NCBI GenBank assembly: GCA_964557855.1
Contig: CAZLBP010000019.1
Coordinates: 1 to 64,000, forward strand
Source: JAJRZL01 sp964557855
GTDB taxonomy: Bacteria > Zixibacteria > MSB-5A5 > GN15 > FEB-12
Direction of reading: 5' to 3'
Length of the DNA stretch: 64,000 nt
Shown here: positions 32,260 through 46,757 of the stretch, piece by piece
Position numbering within the stretch: the first letter of the stretch is position 1
Layout of the letters: each line of letters begins with the position of its first letter
The notes under the pieces: generated by a model
Told to the model about the DNA's origin: nothing
Seen by the model: only the letters and a program-made list of their open reading frames with translations
Database searches by the model: none
Position numbers and translations under genes: made by a program

Positions 32260-34278
32260 GTGACGGGGGAAAACCCCTTATTACCTGTAAGGCAGCCATT
32301 GGAAGGTAGACAAAGGATCGTAATTGAGAATGTAAGGCCACAGGTGGCTTGTGGCCGATATCCGGCGAAGGCTGTGGTAGGTGAAGAGCTGACGGTCCGC
32401 GCGGATGTTTTCACCGATGGCCACGACCGCGTCAACGCGCGCATTCTCTATCGCCACCAGTCAGATGAAAGCCGACAATCGGCACCAATGAGGCTCATCG
32501 TTCAGGACCGCTGGAGCGGTACCTTCAATATAGAGAAGCCGGGCAGATATCTCTTTACGGTCGAAGGCTGGATTGACCATTTTGCCACCTGGCAGGCTGA
32601 CCTGTCGAAACGCGTCGATGCCGGACAGGATGTGACGATCGAATTGAAAATCGGCGCCGACCTCATAAACAAAGCCGTGTATAACGCATCACCGGCGGAC
32701 GCCGCCACACTGAAAGAGGTGGCAGCTCAATTGGAGAACCCCGACAGAATCGACCTGGCCACCGCCCAGGCCCTGGGATCCGGACTCAGAGACCTTTTGA
32801 GCGTTTATTCACCGCGGGACTGGGCCACGCAATTCGATAGGGAGCTGGTAGTGAAGGTGGAGCCGCCCCGAGCCCGGTTCAGTGCCTGGTACGAGATTTT
32901 TCCACGCTCGTTCTGTTCTCAATCGGGGGAGCACGGTACATTCAGAAGCTGTTTATCCCGGTTGGATGAAATTGCCAAGATGGGATTCGATATCATTTAT
33001 TTGCCGCCGATTCACCCCATCGGCACAACCAAACGTAAGGGAAAAAACAACACGCCGGGAGCGACTGCCGGCGATCCCGGCAGTCCGTGGGCGATCGGCA
33101 GTGCGGACGGGGGTCACAAGGCTATTCACCCGGATTTGGGTACGATGAGTGATTTCCAGAGGTTTGTCGCCAGAGCCGGAGAACTGAATATGGAAGTGGC
33201 ACTCGACTTAGCGTATCAATGTTCGCATGACCACCCGTACGTCAAGGAGCACCCGGAGTGGTTCAAATGGCGTCCGGACGGGACGATCCAGTTCGCGGAA
33301 AATCCCCCCAAGAAATACGAAGACGTGGTTCCGTTTGACTTCGAAACGGAAAACTGGCAGGAGCTCTGGGAGGAACTCAAGTCGATCGTGTTTTTCTGGA
33401 TTGACAAGGGAATCAACGTCTTCCGCGTCGACAATCCGCACACCAAGCCGTTCGGCTTCTGGGAGTGGCTGATCGCAGAGACGCATCGGGTGCATCCGGA
33501 CGTTATCTTTCTCTCGGAAGCTTTCACTCGTCCGTCCGTGCTGCACCGGTTGGCCAAGGTCGGCTTCAGCCAGTCCTACACGTACTTCACCTGGCGTAAC
33601 ACCAAACACGAGATCATCCAGTACATAAACGATTTGACCCGAACGGAAGTCAGTGACTTCCTTCGCCCGAACTTCTGGCCGAATACGCCCGATATCCTGC
33701 CGGAGTATTTACAGTACGGCGGACGTTCGGCATTTCTCGTACGGTTGGTATTGGCGGCAACGCTGTCGTCCAATTACGGCATTTACGGACCGCCGTTCGA
33801 ACTGGCCGTAAGTGAAGCCGTGCCGGGCACCGAGGAGTATCTGGGCTCCGAAAAGTATGAAATCAAGAGTTGGGATCTGAACCGCCCCGGCCACCTGCGT
33901 GAGTATATAGCCGATCTGAACCGGATCCGACGCGAAAACCCGGCCCTGCAGGAAACGGGGAACGTATCGTTTCACGAGATCGATAACGACCATCTCCTCT
34001 TCTACGTCAAGAAGACCTCCGACTTGTCCAATGTGCTCTTCATAGTGGTGAATCTGGACCCGTTTCACGCCCAGGCGGGAACCGCGCGAGTGCCGATGGA
34101 AGAACTGGGGCTGTCGCCAACGCAAAGCTACCTGGTCTATGATCTTCTGAGCGAAGAGAAGTACATCTGGCGCGGGGAGCGCAACTACATCGAGCTGGAC
34201 CCGCACATCAGCCCCCTGCATATCTTCCGGGTACACACCCGCATGCGGCGGGAAGCCGATTTCGACTATTACCTCTAG
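32260..34278 (+). CDS. glgE: Alpha-1,4-glucan:maltose-1-phosphate maltosyltransferase
   Basis: Transfers maltosyl from maltose-1-phosphate to the non-reducing end of alpha-1,4-glucan. At most 672 residues. The N-terminal beta domain (DUF3416) contains 'RIVIENVRPQVACGRYPAK'; the GH13_3 barrel has 'FSAWYEIFPRS', nucleophile Asp near 390 ('VFRVDNPHTKPF') and acid/base Glu near 419 ('FLSEAFTRP'). The start is uncertain: GTG at 32260, or TTG at 32299, which has TAAGG 6 nt upstream and gives a family-like N-terminus. First gene of the glucan/trehalose operon. The 190 bp before it show no clear promoter. Confidence 0.95.
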   Translation: MTGENPLLPVRQPLEGRQRIVIENVRPQVACGRYPAKAVVGEELTVRADVFTDGHDRVNARILYRHQSDESRQSAPMRLIVQDRWSGTFNIEKPGRYLFTVEGWIDHFATWQADLSKRVDAGQDVTIELKIGADLINKAVYNASPADAATLKEVAAQLENPDRIDLATAQALGSGLRDLLSVYSPRDWATQFDRELVVKVEPPRARFSAWYEIFPRSFCSQSGEHGTFRSCLSRLDEIAKMGFDIIYLPPIHPIGTTKRKGKNNTPGATAGDPGSPWAIGSADGGHKAIHPDLGTMSDFQRFVARAGELNMEVALDLAYQCSHDHPYVKEHPEWFKWRPDGTIQFAENPPKKYEDVVPFDFETENWQELWEELKSIVFFWIDKGINVFRVDNPHTKPFGFWEWLIAETHRVHPDVIFLSEAFTRPSVLHRLAKVGFSQSYTYFTWRNTKHEIIQYINDLTRTEVSDFLRPNFWPNTPDILPEYLQYGGRSAFLVRLVLAATLSSNYGIYGPPFELAVSEAVPGTEEYLGSEKYEIKSWDLNRPGHLREYIADLNRIRRENPALQETGNVSFHEIDNDHLLFYVKKTSDLSNVLFIVVNLDPFHAQAGTARVPMEELGLSPTQSYLVYDLLSEEKYIWRGERNYIELDPHISPLHIFRVHTRMRREADFDYYL

Positions 34279-34285
34279 GGAAGGA

Positions 34286-37650
<3,365 letters not shown>

Positions 37651-37654
<4 letters not shown>

Positions 37655-39627
37655 ATAACAAGGAATCCAATATCAACCGAGTCGATACCGCGGTGAATGA
37701 TCAACGTGCTGTCCATCATGATTACTCTCGCCTCACCGATCATGATATCTATCTGTTCAAGGAAGGTAATCATTTTCGGATGTACGAGAAGCTGGGCGCC
37801 CACGTCGTAACGCACAAAGACGTCAAGGGCACGCACTTCGCCGTTTGGGCGCCCAATGCAAAAGCGTTGTCCGTGATCGGTGATTTCAACGGCTGGAACG
37901 GCGAAAGCCACCAGCTCGCGGTGCGCTGGGACGGATCGGGAATTTGGGAGGGCTTCATACCCGGCGTGCTGCACGGTACGTTGTACAAGTACCGTATCCG
38001 CTCCAGACACAACAATTATACAGTCGATAAAGGTGACCCCTATGCCCGCTTCTGGGAGCTCTCCCCCAGAACGGCATCGGTCGTCTGGGAGCAACAGCAC
38101 CATTGGGAAGACATCCATTGGATGAACACGCGCGCCCGGAATAACAGCCTGGAATCGCCCTGGTCCGTTTACGAAATCCACCTCGGCTCGTTCCGTCGCA
38201 TCCCCGAAGAAGGCAACCGTTATCTGACCTATCGCGAGCTCGCCGATCAACTGGTGCCATACGTCAAGAAAATGGGCTTTACGCATGTGGAGATGATGCC
38301 TCTTAAAGAACATCCGTTTTATGGTTCCTGGGGTTATCAAACAATCGGCTATTTCGCACCGTCGAGTCGGTACGGCACTCCCGAGGATCTCAAGTACCTC
38401 ATAGATAAGTTTCATCAGAACGGGATAGGCGTCATCATGGATATCGTTCCGGCCCATTTTCCCATGGACGAACACGGGCCGATTTACTTTGACGGCACGC
38501 ACCTCTACGAGCACGCCGACCCCAAAAAGGGCTTTCATCCGGACTGGCAGAGCGCCATATTCAATTATGGTCGCAATGAAGTCAGGAATTTCCTGATCAG
38601 TAGTTGCGTTTTCTGGTTGGACAAATATCACATGGATGGTTTGCGCATGGACGCCGTGGCTTCGATGCTGTATCTGGATTACTCCCGCAAGGAAGGCGAA
38701 TGGATTCCGAACCAGTATGGCGGGCGAGAAAACCTGGAAGCGGTCAGCCTTCTGAAGCAGTTCAATGAAGTCGTATACGAGGATTACCCCGACGTACAGA
38801 CTATCGCCGAAGAATCGACCGCCTGGCCCATGGTCAGTCGCCCGGTCTATCTCGGCGGCCTGGGATTCGGTATGAAATGGAATATGGGCTGGATGCATGA
38901 CACCCTCGAGTTCTTCTCGAACGATCCCATACACAGGAAATACCATCACAACAGCCTGACGTTCAGTCTCCTGTATGCCTTCACCGAGAACTTTATGCTG
39001 CCCCTGTCACATGATGAGGTGGTACACGGCAAAGGTTCGCTGCTGGCGAAAATGCCGGGAGATGACTGGCAGAAGTTCGCCAATCTGCGCTTGCTCCTGG
39101 GCTACCAGTTCACACACCCGGGCAAGAACCTGCTCTTCATGGGCGGCGAAATCGGCCAGTGGAGCGAGTGGCAGCACGACGGTTCGGTCGACTGGAATCT
39201 GCTCGATTATCCTTTGCACGGCGGCCTGCAGAAGATGGTTGAAGACCTGAACCATCTGTATCGGTCGGAACCGGCCCTCTACGAGCGGGACTTCGAGCCG
39301 GAAGGCTTTCAGTGGATCGATTGCAATGATGCGGAGAGTTCCGTTATCAGTTTCATTCGACGGGGAAAGGACCCGGACGAAGAACTGATCGTGGTGGCCA
39401 ATTTCACGCCAATTGTTCGCGATAACTACCGTGTCGGGGTGCCTCGGCCCGGGCACTGGCAGGAGCTGTTCAACACCGACGCCGACTATTACGGTGGCAG
39501 TCAAAAAGGCAACTATGGCGGCGTCAACACGCGACCGATTCCCATGCACGGCTTCTACCAGTCGGTTTCCATTACGCTGCCGCCCCTGGGAATTGCGGTT
39601 TTCAAACACAGCCAGGAAGAGGGGTAG
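37651..39627 (+). CDS. glgB: 1,4-alpha-glucan branching enzyme (GH13)
   Basis: Introduces alpha-1,6 branches into glucan. It has 658 residues. The N-terminal CBM48-like domain has 'FAVWAPNAKALSVIGDFNGW'; the barrel has 'YEIHLGSF', nucleophile Asp in 'GLRMDAVASML', acid/base Glu in 'TIAEESTAWP' and 'LPLSHDEVVHGKGSL'. The C-terminal beta domain ends 'LPPLGIAVFK'. The GTG start at 37651 overlaps the treS stop (GTGA). It would branch the linear product of GlgE. Confidence 0.97.
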
Positions 39628-39692
39628 ACCTCGGTCGGTTCTGAAGTACTAAGAAGCTTTGTCCCCGATCAGGCAGGCACCACGGGAGACTC

Positions 39693-41531
39693 ATGAAAGA
39701 CAATCCTCTGTCCCGAGAAGTCGGCTCATACTATCGCCCGGACAACGCGATTCAGTTCGTGGTCTGGGCGCCACACGTCGAAAAAGTTGAATTGGAAATA
39801 GTCGGCCCGTCCCCTGCTCTGGTTCCCATGCAACAAGATGAACTCGGCTACTGGGAAGCCCGGATTCCGCAAGAAGCAAAGGCAGTCGACTACTTCTATA
39901 AACTAAACGGAGAGGTATCGCGGCCCGATCCGGCCTCACACTTTCAGCCCAGAGGCGTACATCGCCAGAGCCGGACGGTAGACCACGGCTCCTATGAGTG
40001 GCAGGACTCACAGTGGCGGGGTATCCCACTCGAACGGATGATCATGTACGAACTGCATATTGGCACCTTTACACCGGAAGGCACTCTGGCAGCCGCTCAA
40101 CGGCGTCTGTCCGAGCTAAAGGAATCGGGAGTCAACGCAGTGGACATCATGCCGGTCGCGCAGTTTCCCGGCGACCGCAACTGGGGCTACGACGGGGTGC
40201 ATCCGTACGCCGTGCAGAACTCCTACGGCGGACCCGAGGCCCTGAAGGAATTCGTCGATGCCGCCCACGCACTCGGCCTGGCAGTTATTCTCGATGTCGT
40301 GTACAACCACCTGGGACCCGAAGGCAACTACCTGAGTGAGTTCGGACCGTACTTCACGGACAAGTACCGCACTCCCTGGGGCATGGCAGTCAACTATGAC
40401 GATGCACACAGCGATGGGGTCAGGAATTACTTCGGTCGCAACGCGCTGTTTTGGTTCAGAGAGTATCATATCGACGCCCTCCGGCTGGACGCCGTACACA
40501 GCATCTACGACTTCAGCGCTCGGCCCTTTCTGCAAGAGTTAGCTGACGCGACGACAGATTATTCTCAAACGGCCGACCGAAAGCACTTTCTGATCGCGGA
40601 AAGCAATCTCGATGACGTCAACGTCCTTTATCCGACGACCGAAAACGGACTCGGGATGGACAGCCAGTGGTCGGACGACTTTCATCATTCCGTACATACG
40701 CTGCTTACGGGTGAAAATGACGGTTACTACCGCGATTTCGGCAAAGTGGAGCATTTGGTAAAATCTGTCAGGGAAGGCTTTGCCTATGACTGGCGATACT
40801 CGCAGTATCGTCGGCGCCGACATGGAAGTTCCTCGATCCACTTGCCCGGTGAACAGTTCGTCATTTCCATTCAGACTCATGACCAGGTCGGCAATCGGGC
40901 GATGGGCGAACGACTGACGGCGCTGGCACCGTTCGAGGCGCTGAAGGCGGCAGCCGTCTGCATGTTCTTTTCGCCCAATGTACCGATGTTGTTTATGGGA
41001 GAGGAGTATGCCGAGGTCGCCCCGTTTCTCTATTTCGTGAGCCATACCGACGAGGATTTGGTCGAAGCCGTCCGGAAGGGGCGCACGGAGGAATTTGCCG
41101 AATTCAAGTGGCGGGGGGAACCGCCCGATCCGCAAGCGGTTGAGACCTTCAGCAAATCGAAACTCAACTGGAATTTGCGGACGAAAGGACAACACGCCAG
41201 AATGCTGGAACTATACAAGGCACTAATATTGCTTCGACATCAGCACCCGGCCCTGCAGAGATGCGACAAGACTTCTCTCACGGTACAGGGTGACGAGGCC
41301 AGACGGATTATCGGCTTAAGCCGCCGACATAAGGAACAAAGCCTGTCCTGCGTTATTAACTTTAGCGACAATGATATCGATCTTGACGGCTTTGACGACT
41401 TCGTGGCTGGTCGCGAGTTTCTTGACACCGGAGAAACGCGGTGGGGCGGCCCGGGCAAGCGATTTGTCAGGGAGAAAGCCGTTCTCCGGGCTTTCGGGGC
41501 AGTGATTTTCGAACAGGGAGAGAAGCAGTGA
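39693..41531 (+). CDS. treZ: Malto-oligosyltrehalose trehalohydrolase
   Basis: Releases trehalose from maltooligosyl-trehalose made by TreY. It has 612 residues: an N-terminal E-set domain ('FVVWAPHVEKVELEIVG'), then a GH13_10 barrel with 'YELHIGTFTPEGT', nucleophile Asp in 'ALRLDAVHSIYD', Glu in 'LIAESNLDD' and 'QTHDQVGNRAMG'. GGGAG lies about 6 nt before ATG 39693, and 65 nt separate it from glgB. Its stop overlaps the next start (GTGA). Confidence 0.97.
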   Translation: MKDNPLSREVGSYYRPDNAIQFVVWAPHVEKVELEIVGPSPALVPMQQDELGYWEARIPQEAKAVDYFYKLNGEVSRPDPASHFQPRGVHRQSRTVDHGSYEWQDSQWRGIPLERMIMYELHIGTFTPEGTLAAAQRRLSELKESGVNAVDIMPVAQFPGDRNWGYDGVHPYAVQNSYGGPEALKEFVDAAHALGLAVILDVVYNHLGPEGNYLSEFGPYFTDKYRTPWGMAVNYDDAHSDGVRNYFGRNALFWFREYHIDALRLDAVHSIYDFSARPFLQELADATTDYSQTADRKHFLIAESNLDDVNVLYPTTENGLGMDSQWSDDFHHSVHTLLTGENDGYYRDFGKVEHLVKSVREGFAYDWRYSQYRRRRHGSSSIHLPGEQFVISIQTHDQVGNRAMGERLTALAPFEALKAAAVCMFFSPNVPMLFMGEEYAEVAPFLYFVSHTDEDLVEAVRKGRTEEFAEFKWRGEPPDPQAVETFSKSKLNWNLRTKGQHARMLELYKALILLRHQHPALQRCDKTSLTVQGDEARRIIGLSRRHKEQSLSCVINFSDNDIDLDGFDDFVAGREFLDTGETRWGGPGKRFVREKAVLRAFGAVIFEQGEKQ

Positions 41532-43951
41532 GCAAGTTCGTTTGTATTCATGCCCATTTCTATCAACCGCCCCGCGAGAATGCCTGGCTGGAGGAAGTGG
41601 AACGGCAGAATTCGGCCTACCCTTATCATGACTGGAATGAGCGCATCACGACTGAATGTTACGCACCCAATACGGCGGCTCGTCTGCTTGGCGATGACGG
41701 TCTTATATCACACATCGTCAACAACTACGCGCGCATCAGTTTCAATTTCGGCCCTACCTTATTGTCCTGGATCGAAAAGCACGAGCCGCAGGTGTATGCT
41801 GCTATCCTGGAGGCGGACCGTCTCAGCCGCACGAGATTTTCGGGGCACGGCTCGGCGCTGGCCCAGGTGTACAACCACATTATCATGCCGCTGGCCAACC
41901 GACGAGACAAAATCACCCAGATCAAATGGGGAATCGAAGATTTCGTCCACCGCTTCGACCGGGCACCGGAGGGTATGTGGTTGGCCGAAACGGCGGTTGA
42001 TTTGGAAACGCTCGACCTCCTGGTGGCCCACGGCATCAAGTTCACGGTCCTGGCGCCGAACCAGGCCAGCCGAATACGAGCCATCGGTGACAAAGAATGG
42101 ACCGACGTCAGCGGTGACAAGATAGATCCGAGACGGCCGTACCGCTGCCGACTTCCTTCCGGAGAATCGATCGATTTGTTCATATATGACGGCCGGATAT
42201 CGCAGGAAGTTGCGTTCGGGAGCCTCCTTCGTGACGGGAGCGTATTCGCAGAACAGGTGCTGGCTACGCTCGATGACGAATCCGAGGAGCCTCAATTGGC
42301 TCACATCGCCACAGACGGCGAAACATATGGTCATCATCAACAGCACGGAGACATGGCGCTGGCTTATTGCCTGCGGCACATCGAAAGCAGTGATTCGGCT
42401 GAAATCACGGTCTACGGTGAGTACCTGGAAGAACATCCGCCGGAATACGAAATTGAGATCTTCCAGAATTCATCCTGGAGCTGCGCTCACGGTGTGGAGC
42501 GCTGGCGTGCCGATTGCGGCTGTCGGGTGAGTCACCAGGCCGGCTGGAACCAGGCCTGGAGAACTCCGCTGAGAAACGCCATGGACTGGCTGCGTGACAG
42601 CCTGGCGCAAGTTTACGAGGAGCAGGCGCCTGAGTATCTGCAGGATCCCTGGGAGGCTCGTAATCAATATATCAGCGTCATCATGGATAGAACTGCCCGC
42701 GGTCTCGAGGCGTTTTTCGAGAGGCAAGCCCCTCAGGGACTGAGTGAAGACGCACGGGTTCAGGCGTTGCGATTGTTAGAGATGCAGCGCCATGCCCTGC
42801 TCATGTATACCAGTTGTGCCTGGTTCTTCGACGAGATATCCGGCATCGAAACGGTGCAGGTGCTGCAGTACTCTGCGCGCGCGATCCAGTTGACCCGGGC
42901 CATAACCGGTATCGATCTCGAGCCCTCATTCAAGAAGATCCTTAAAATGGCCCCAAGCAACATGCCCAACCTTGCGCACGGCTCCGAAGTGTATGACAGG
43001 TACGTTATTGTCAATCAACTCGACCTGGCCAGGGTGGCCGTGCATTACGCGATAATCTCTCTGGTCGACGTTGAATGGGAGCGCGGTAACGTCTACTGCT
43101 ATGACATCAACGAAATCAGCTTCAATCGATTGGTATCCGGACGGCAGTCCCTTGGTTACGGACAACTGGAGATTCTTTCCACCATCACCCGAGAAAAGGC
43201 CCTGATACACTTCATGGCGCTGCACTTCGGAGAACACAATATCCTGGCGGGCGTTCAGGAAATCTTGAACGGACCGGACACATCTGAAATCGAAAGTCAA
43301 TTGTCGGACACTTTCAACTCCGGCGATATTTCCCGAACCGTATCCTTGATGGAAAAACACTACGGTGAGAACCGTTTTTCACTGCGACATCTATTCCGAG
43401 ATGATCAACGACGCATCATAAGCCAATTAGTGGCCGGCTCTCTCCAGGAAATGGATTTCATGTTTCGCCGGCAGTTCCAGCACAACTCACCCCTCATCAG
43501 TGTCATGAGCGAGATAAACATCCAGATTCCCAGGTCGATTGCGACCACCGTCGACTATGTCTGCAATACCGATCTGCGCCAGGCGGTGGAGGCCTCGGAC
43601 ATCGATCTGGAGCGCATTCGTCAGGCGATCGATCAGGCTGACCGCTTCAATGCCGAACTCGACCGAGTCACGCTGGGGTTTTTGGCCAGTCGGAGAATCG
43701 TGACGATGATTCAGGAGATGAAAGACAATTTGTTCGATTTAGCGATTCTTGAGGTTGCGGAAGGATTACTGAGCGCCGCTTACCGTCTCGAGCTGCCGCT
43801 CAATCTGTGGCGGGCTCAGAATATCTTCTTCAACCTGAAACAGGAATATGGGGAAGGCAAAATCCCCGATGCGGACAAACGGACATCCGATCCCGACAAG
43901 TGGTCGGATCTGATGAAGAAGATCGGGCTCAAGCTCAAGGTGGGTTTGTAA
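41528..43951 (+). CDS. GH57 family glycoside hydrolase/transferase with DUF3536-type C-terminus
   Basis: 807 residues. The N-terminal GH57 barrel starts 'VCIHAHFYQPPRENAW', with the catalytic nucleophile motif 'GMWLAETAVD' (Glu near 156) and 'HIATDGETYGHH' in the acid/base motif. The C-terminal half (about 400-807) is alpha-helical and matches the DUF3536 companion domain of this subgroup. GH57 includes alpha-amylases, amylopullulanases and branching enzymes acting on alpha-glucan; the exact reaction is unassigned. The GTG start at 41528 overlaps the treZ stop. Position between treZ and treY suggests it trims or remodels glucan for TreY. Confidence 0.92.
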   Translation: MSKFVCIHAHFYQPPRENAWLEEVERQNSAYPYHDWNERITTECYAPNTAARLLGDDGLISHIVNNYARISFNFGPTLLSWIEKHEPQVYAAILEADRLSRTRFSGHGSALAQVYNHIIMPLANRRDKITQIKWGIEDFVHRFDRAPEGMWLAETAVDLETLDLLVAHGIKFTVLAPNQASRIRAIGDKEWTDVSGDKIDPRRPYRCRLPSGESIDLFIYDGRISQEVAFGSLLRDGSVFAEQVLATLDDESEEPQLAHIATDGETYGHHQQHGDMALAYCLRHIESSDSAEITVYGEYLEEHPPEYEIEIFQNSSWSCAHGVERWRADCGCRVSHQAGWNQAWRTPLRNAMDWLRDSLAQVYEEQAPEYLQDPWEARNQYISVIMDRTARGLEAFFERQAPQGLSEDARVQALRLLEMQRHALLMYTSCAWFFDEISGIETVQVLQYSARAIQLTRAITGIDLEPSFKKILKMAPSNMPNLAHGSEVYDRYVIVNQLDLARVAVHYAIISLVDVEWERGNVYCYDINEISFNRLVSGRQSLGYGQLEILSTITREKALIHFMALHFGEHNILAGVQEILNGPDTSEIESQLSDTFNSGDISRTVSLMEKHYGENRFSLRHLFRDDQRRIISQLVAGSLQEMDFMFRRQFQHNSPLISVMSEINIQIPRSIATTVDYVCNTDLRQAVEASDIDLERIRQAIDQADRFNAELDRVTLGFLASRRIVTMIQEMKDNLFDLAILEVAEGLLSAAYRLELPLNLWRAQNIFFNLKQEYGEGKIPDADKRTSDPDKWSDLMKKIGLKLKVGL

Positions 43952-43952
43952 G

Positions 43953-46757
43953 ATGTACGTCCCGGCCAGTACCTACCGGCTTCAATTCATGCCGCAGTTC
44001 ACGTTTGCCGAGGCTGAAGAAATTGTCCCGTACCTGGCCGAACTCGGTATCGGCGCCGTCTACTCGTCACCGGTTTTCAAGGCGTGTCCCGGCAGTGAGC
44101 ACGGTTACGACGTGGTTGATCCGTCGGCTATTAATGAGGAACTGGGCGGCTTCGAGGGACTGCGCCGGGTGACTCGCTCCGCGCAAGAGGCCGGGCTGGG
44201 TTGGGTCCAAGACATCGTACCTAACCATATGGCTATCGATCAACATAACCGCTGGTTCATGGATGTTATCGAGAACGGCCCGGGCTCTCGGTACTTCGAG
44301 TATTTCGATATCGATTGGGATCACTATTACGAAGGTATCCGCAACCGACTGCTGGCGCCATTTTTGGGCAGCTTTTTCGGCGAGGCTATTGAACGGGGTG
44401 AAATTGGCCTCCATTACGGCGAAGACGGCCTGACGGTCCGATACTACGATGTCATCCTGCCACTGCGAATCGAATCCTATGGAGCGGTGCTGAAGCCGAA
44501 TCTCGACAAGCTGTGCGAGACGATGGGACAAGACAATCCCGATTTCGTAGGCTTCGTCGCGGCCATCGACATTCTGGACAATCTGCCGACTAGAGACAGA
44601 ACCGACGCGCGATACCGTCAGATCGCGTTCGGCAAGAACAAGCTGTGGCATCTCCATCAGAAAGACGCCGCGATCCAGGATCACATGGCGAACTGTCTCA
44701 AGGAGATAAATGGGGTCCCGGAACGTCCGGAAAGCTTCGACAGGCTGGATGCCATCCTGGGTGAACAGTATTTCCGCCTGTCGTTCTGGAAAGTCGCAAC
44801 TGAAGAAATCAACTACCGTCGGTTCTTCACGATCAACGATCTGATCTGTATGCGGCTCGAAATCGAAGCTGTGTTTGATCACTCGCATGAGATGATCAAA
44901 CGGCTCGTTGATGATAGACTCGTCAACGGCATTCGCGTCGATCACGTTGACGGTTTGTACGATCCCCTCGAGTATCTTACTCGGCTGCGCCGTCTGGCGC
45001 CGGAAGCTTACACAGTAGTGGAAAAGATCCTCGAGAATCACGAAAGCCTGCCTGCCTCCTGGCCGGTTCAGGGGACCACCGGCTATGACGCCTTGAATGC
45101 GATAAACGGTCTCTTTTGCAGTCAGGCCGGCAGACTCGCGTTGCAGAATATCTACTCTCGAGTCACGGGCAGCCGGCTCACCTACTTTGAGTTGGTAGTC
45201 CGAATGAAACGACTGATTGCGGAGAAGCACCTGGCCGGAGATATAGACAACCTGGCCCACACGATGAAGCGCATATCGGCCAGGGATCGCTACGGTAACG
45301 ACATTACCCTGTATAGTCTGCGGAAGGCCTTGATTGAAGTCATGGCTTGTTTCCCGGTATACCGAACGTACGTCAACGGTAACGAAATCAGCGACCCCGA
45401 TGAAAAGCACATCCATGACGCCGTAGCCAGAGCGCTTGATTTCTCCCCCGACCTCGAATACGAGCTGCGTTTTATCAGAGGTTTCCTGCTGTTCGAGTCC
45501 TATGACGTCTTGACCGAAGCGGAACGTCAGGAAACCCTCCGGTTCATCATGCGGTTCCAGCAACTGACCGGGCCGCTCATGGCCAAGGGTGTTGAGGACA
45601 CAACGTGCTACATTTACAATCGCCTCGTATCGCTCAACGAAGTGGGCGGCAGTCCGGATCGCTTCGGCGTCACCGCGGAAGAGTTTCACAAGTTCTGCCG
45701 CGATCGCGTCAAGAACTTCCCCGCTTCCATGAGCAGCCTGACGACTCACGATACCAAGAGAGGAGAGGATGTACGCGCCAGAATAAACGTGCTTTCGGAA
45801 ATCCGTGAGGAATGGGACACGGCCGTGCATACGTGGATGAACCTGAACGGTGGCCTGCGCCGCCGGGTGAAGGGGAAGTACATCCCCGATCGCAATGACG
45901 AGTATTTTCTCTACCAAACTCTCATCGGAACGTATCCTGTCGATGACAAAGTCCAACCGCACTATATTGAACGCATGAAGAACTACGTGGTCAAGGCTGT
46001 CCGGGAAGCCAAGATTCATACGGCCTGGCTGAAACCGGACGAGGAATATGAAAACTCCTTTGTCGAATTCGTGGAAAAGATTTTGACGCCATCGGATGAC
46101 AACCGCTTTCTGCGTGAGTTCCGGACCCTACTATCCCGTGTCGCTCATTATGGAATATTCAACTCTCTTTCTCAGAAAGTGCTGCATCTGACAATGCCCG
46201 GGATGCCCGACATCTATCAAGGCGCCGAATTGTGGGACTTCCGTCTGGTAGATCCGGATAACCGCCGACCGGTTGATTTTGATCGGCGGCAAACGTTGTT
46301 GGAGGACATCAAGCGTCGCGCCGATCAGGATTTACCGGCTCTCCTGCGCGAGTTGATCGAACATCCGCAGGACGGCCGAATCAAACTGTACGTCACCTGG
46401 CGCACGCTGAATTTCAGAAAGAGTCATGCCGATGTGTTCGGTAAAGGAGAGTATTTAGCGCTCCAGGCATCCGGTGCGAAGAGCGACCATATCATTGCGT
46501 TGGCGCGGAGGCTGGCAAGCACATGGATTGTGTGCGTGGCGCCACGCCTGGTAGCGAACCTCGTTTCAGCAGAGCACGCGCCGCTGGGAGATGAGGTCTG
46601 GTCAGGCAATTCCCTGCGGCTGCCGGATGAATCCCCAACTCAATGGCGTGAGCTATACTCGGGAAACCGGATTGAAAGCACGGGAAACCTTAAGATCGGC
46701 AGAATTCTGAACAGCTTCCCGGTAGCCATCTTGATAGGAGGCGATAATGTTCGATAA
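43953..46757 (+). CDS. treY: Malto-oligosyltrehalose synthase
   Basis: Converts the reducing-end maltose unit of a glucan chain into trehalose by intramolecular transglycosylation. It has 934 residues (GH13_26), with 'VPASTYRLQF', 'WVQDIVPNHMAID', nucleophile Asp in 'GIRVDHVDGLYDP', Glu in 'VVEKILENHE' and 'LTTHDTKRGEDVRARI', all diagnostic. ATG 43953 lies 1 nt after the GH57 stop. The last 11 nt overlap malQ. It works with TreZ. Confidence 0.97.
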   Translation: MYVPASTYRLQFMPQFTFAEAEEIVPYLAELGIGAVYSSPVFKACPGSEHGYDVVDPSAINEELGGFEGLRRVTRSAQEAGLGWVQDIVPNHMAIDQHNRWFMDVIENGPGSRYFEYFDIDWDHYYEGIRNRLLAPFLGSFFGEAIERGEIGLHYGEDGLTVRYYDVILPLRIESYGAVLKPNLDKLCETMGQDNPDFVGFVAAIDILDNLPTRDRTDARYRQIAFGKNKLWHLHQKDAAIQDHMANCLKEINGVPERPESFDRLDAILGEQYFRLSFWKVATEEINYRRFFTINDLICMRLEIEAVFDHSHEMIKRLVDDRLVNGIRVDHVDGLYDPLEYLTRLRRLAPEAYTVVEKILENHESLPASWPVQGTTGYDALNAINGLFCSQAGRLALQNIYSRVTGSRLTYFELVVRMKRLIAEKHLAGDIDNLAHTMKRISARDRYGNDITLYSLRKALIEVMACFPVYRTYVNGNEISDPDEKHIHDAVARALDFSPDLEYELRFIRGFLLFESYDVLTEAERQETLRFIMRFQQLTGPLMAKGVEDTTCYIYNRLVSLNEVGGSPDRFGVTAEEFHKFCRDRVKNFPASMSSLTTHDTKRGEDVRARINVLSEIREEWDTAVHTWMNLNGGLRRRVKGKYIPDRNDEYFLYQTLIGTYPVDDKVQPHYIERMKNYVVKAVREAKIHTAWLKPDEEYENSFVEFVEKILTPSDDNRFLREFRTLLSRVAHYGIFNSLSQKVLHLTMPGMPDIYQGAELWDFRLVDPDNRRPVDFDRRQTLLEDIKRRADQDLPALLRELIEHPQDGRIKLYVTWRTLNFRKSHADVFGKGEYLALQASGAKSDHIIALARRLASTWIVCVAPRLVANLVSAEHAPLGDEVWSGNSLRLPDESPTQWRELYSGNRIESTGNLKIGRILNSFPVAILIGGDNVR

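Noticed and set aside
44067..46019. Long minus-strand frame opposite treY (650 codons)
   Set aside because: Antisense shadow of treY; no recognisable motif, and the plus strand is unambiguous.
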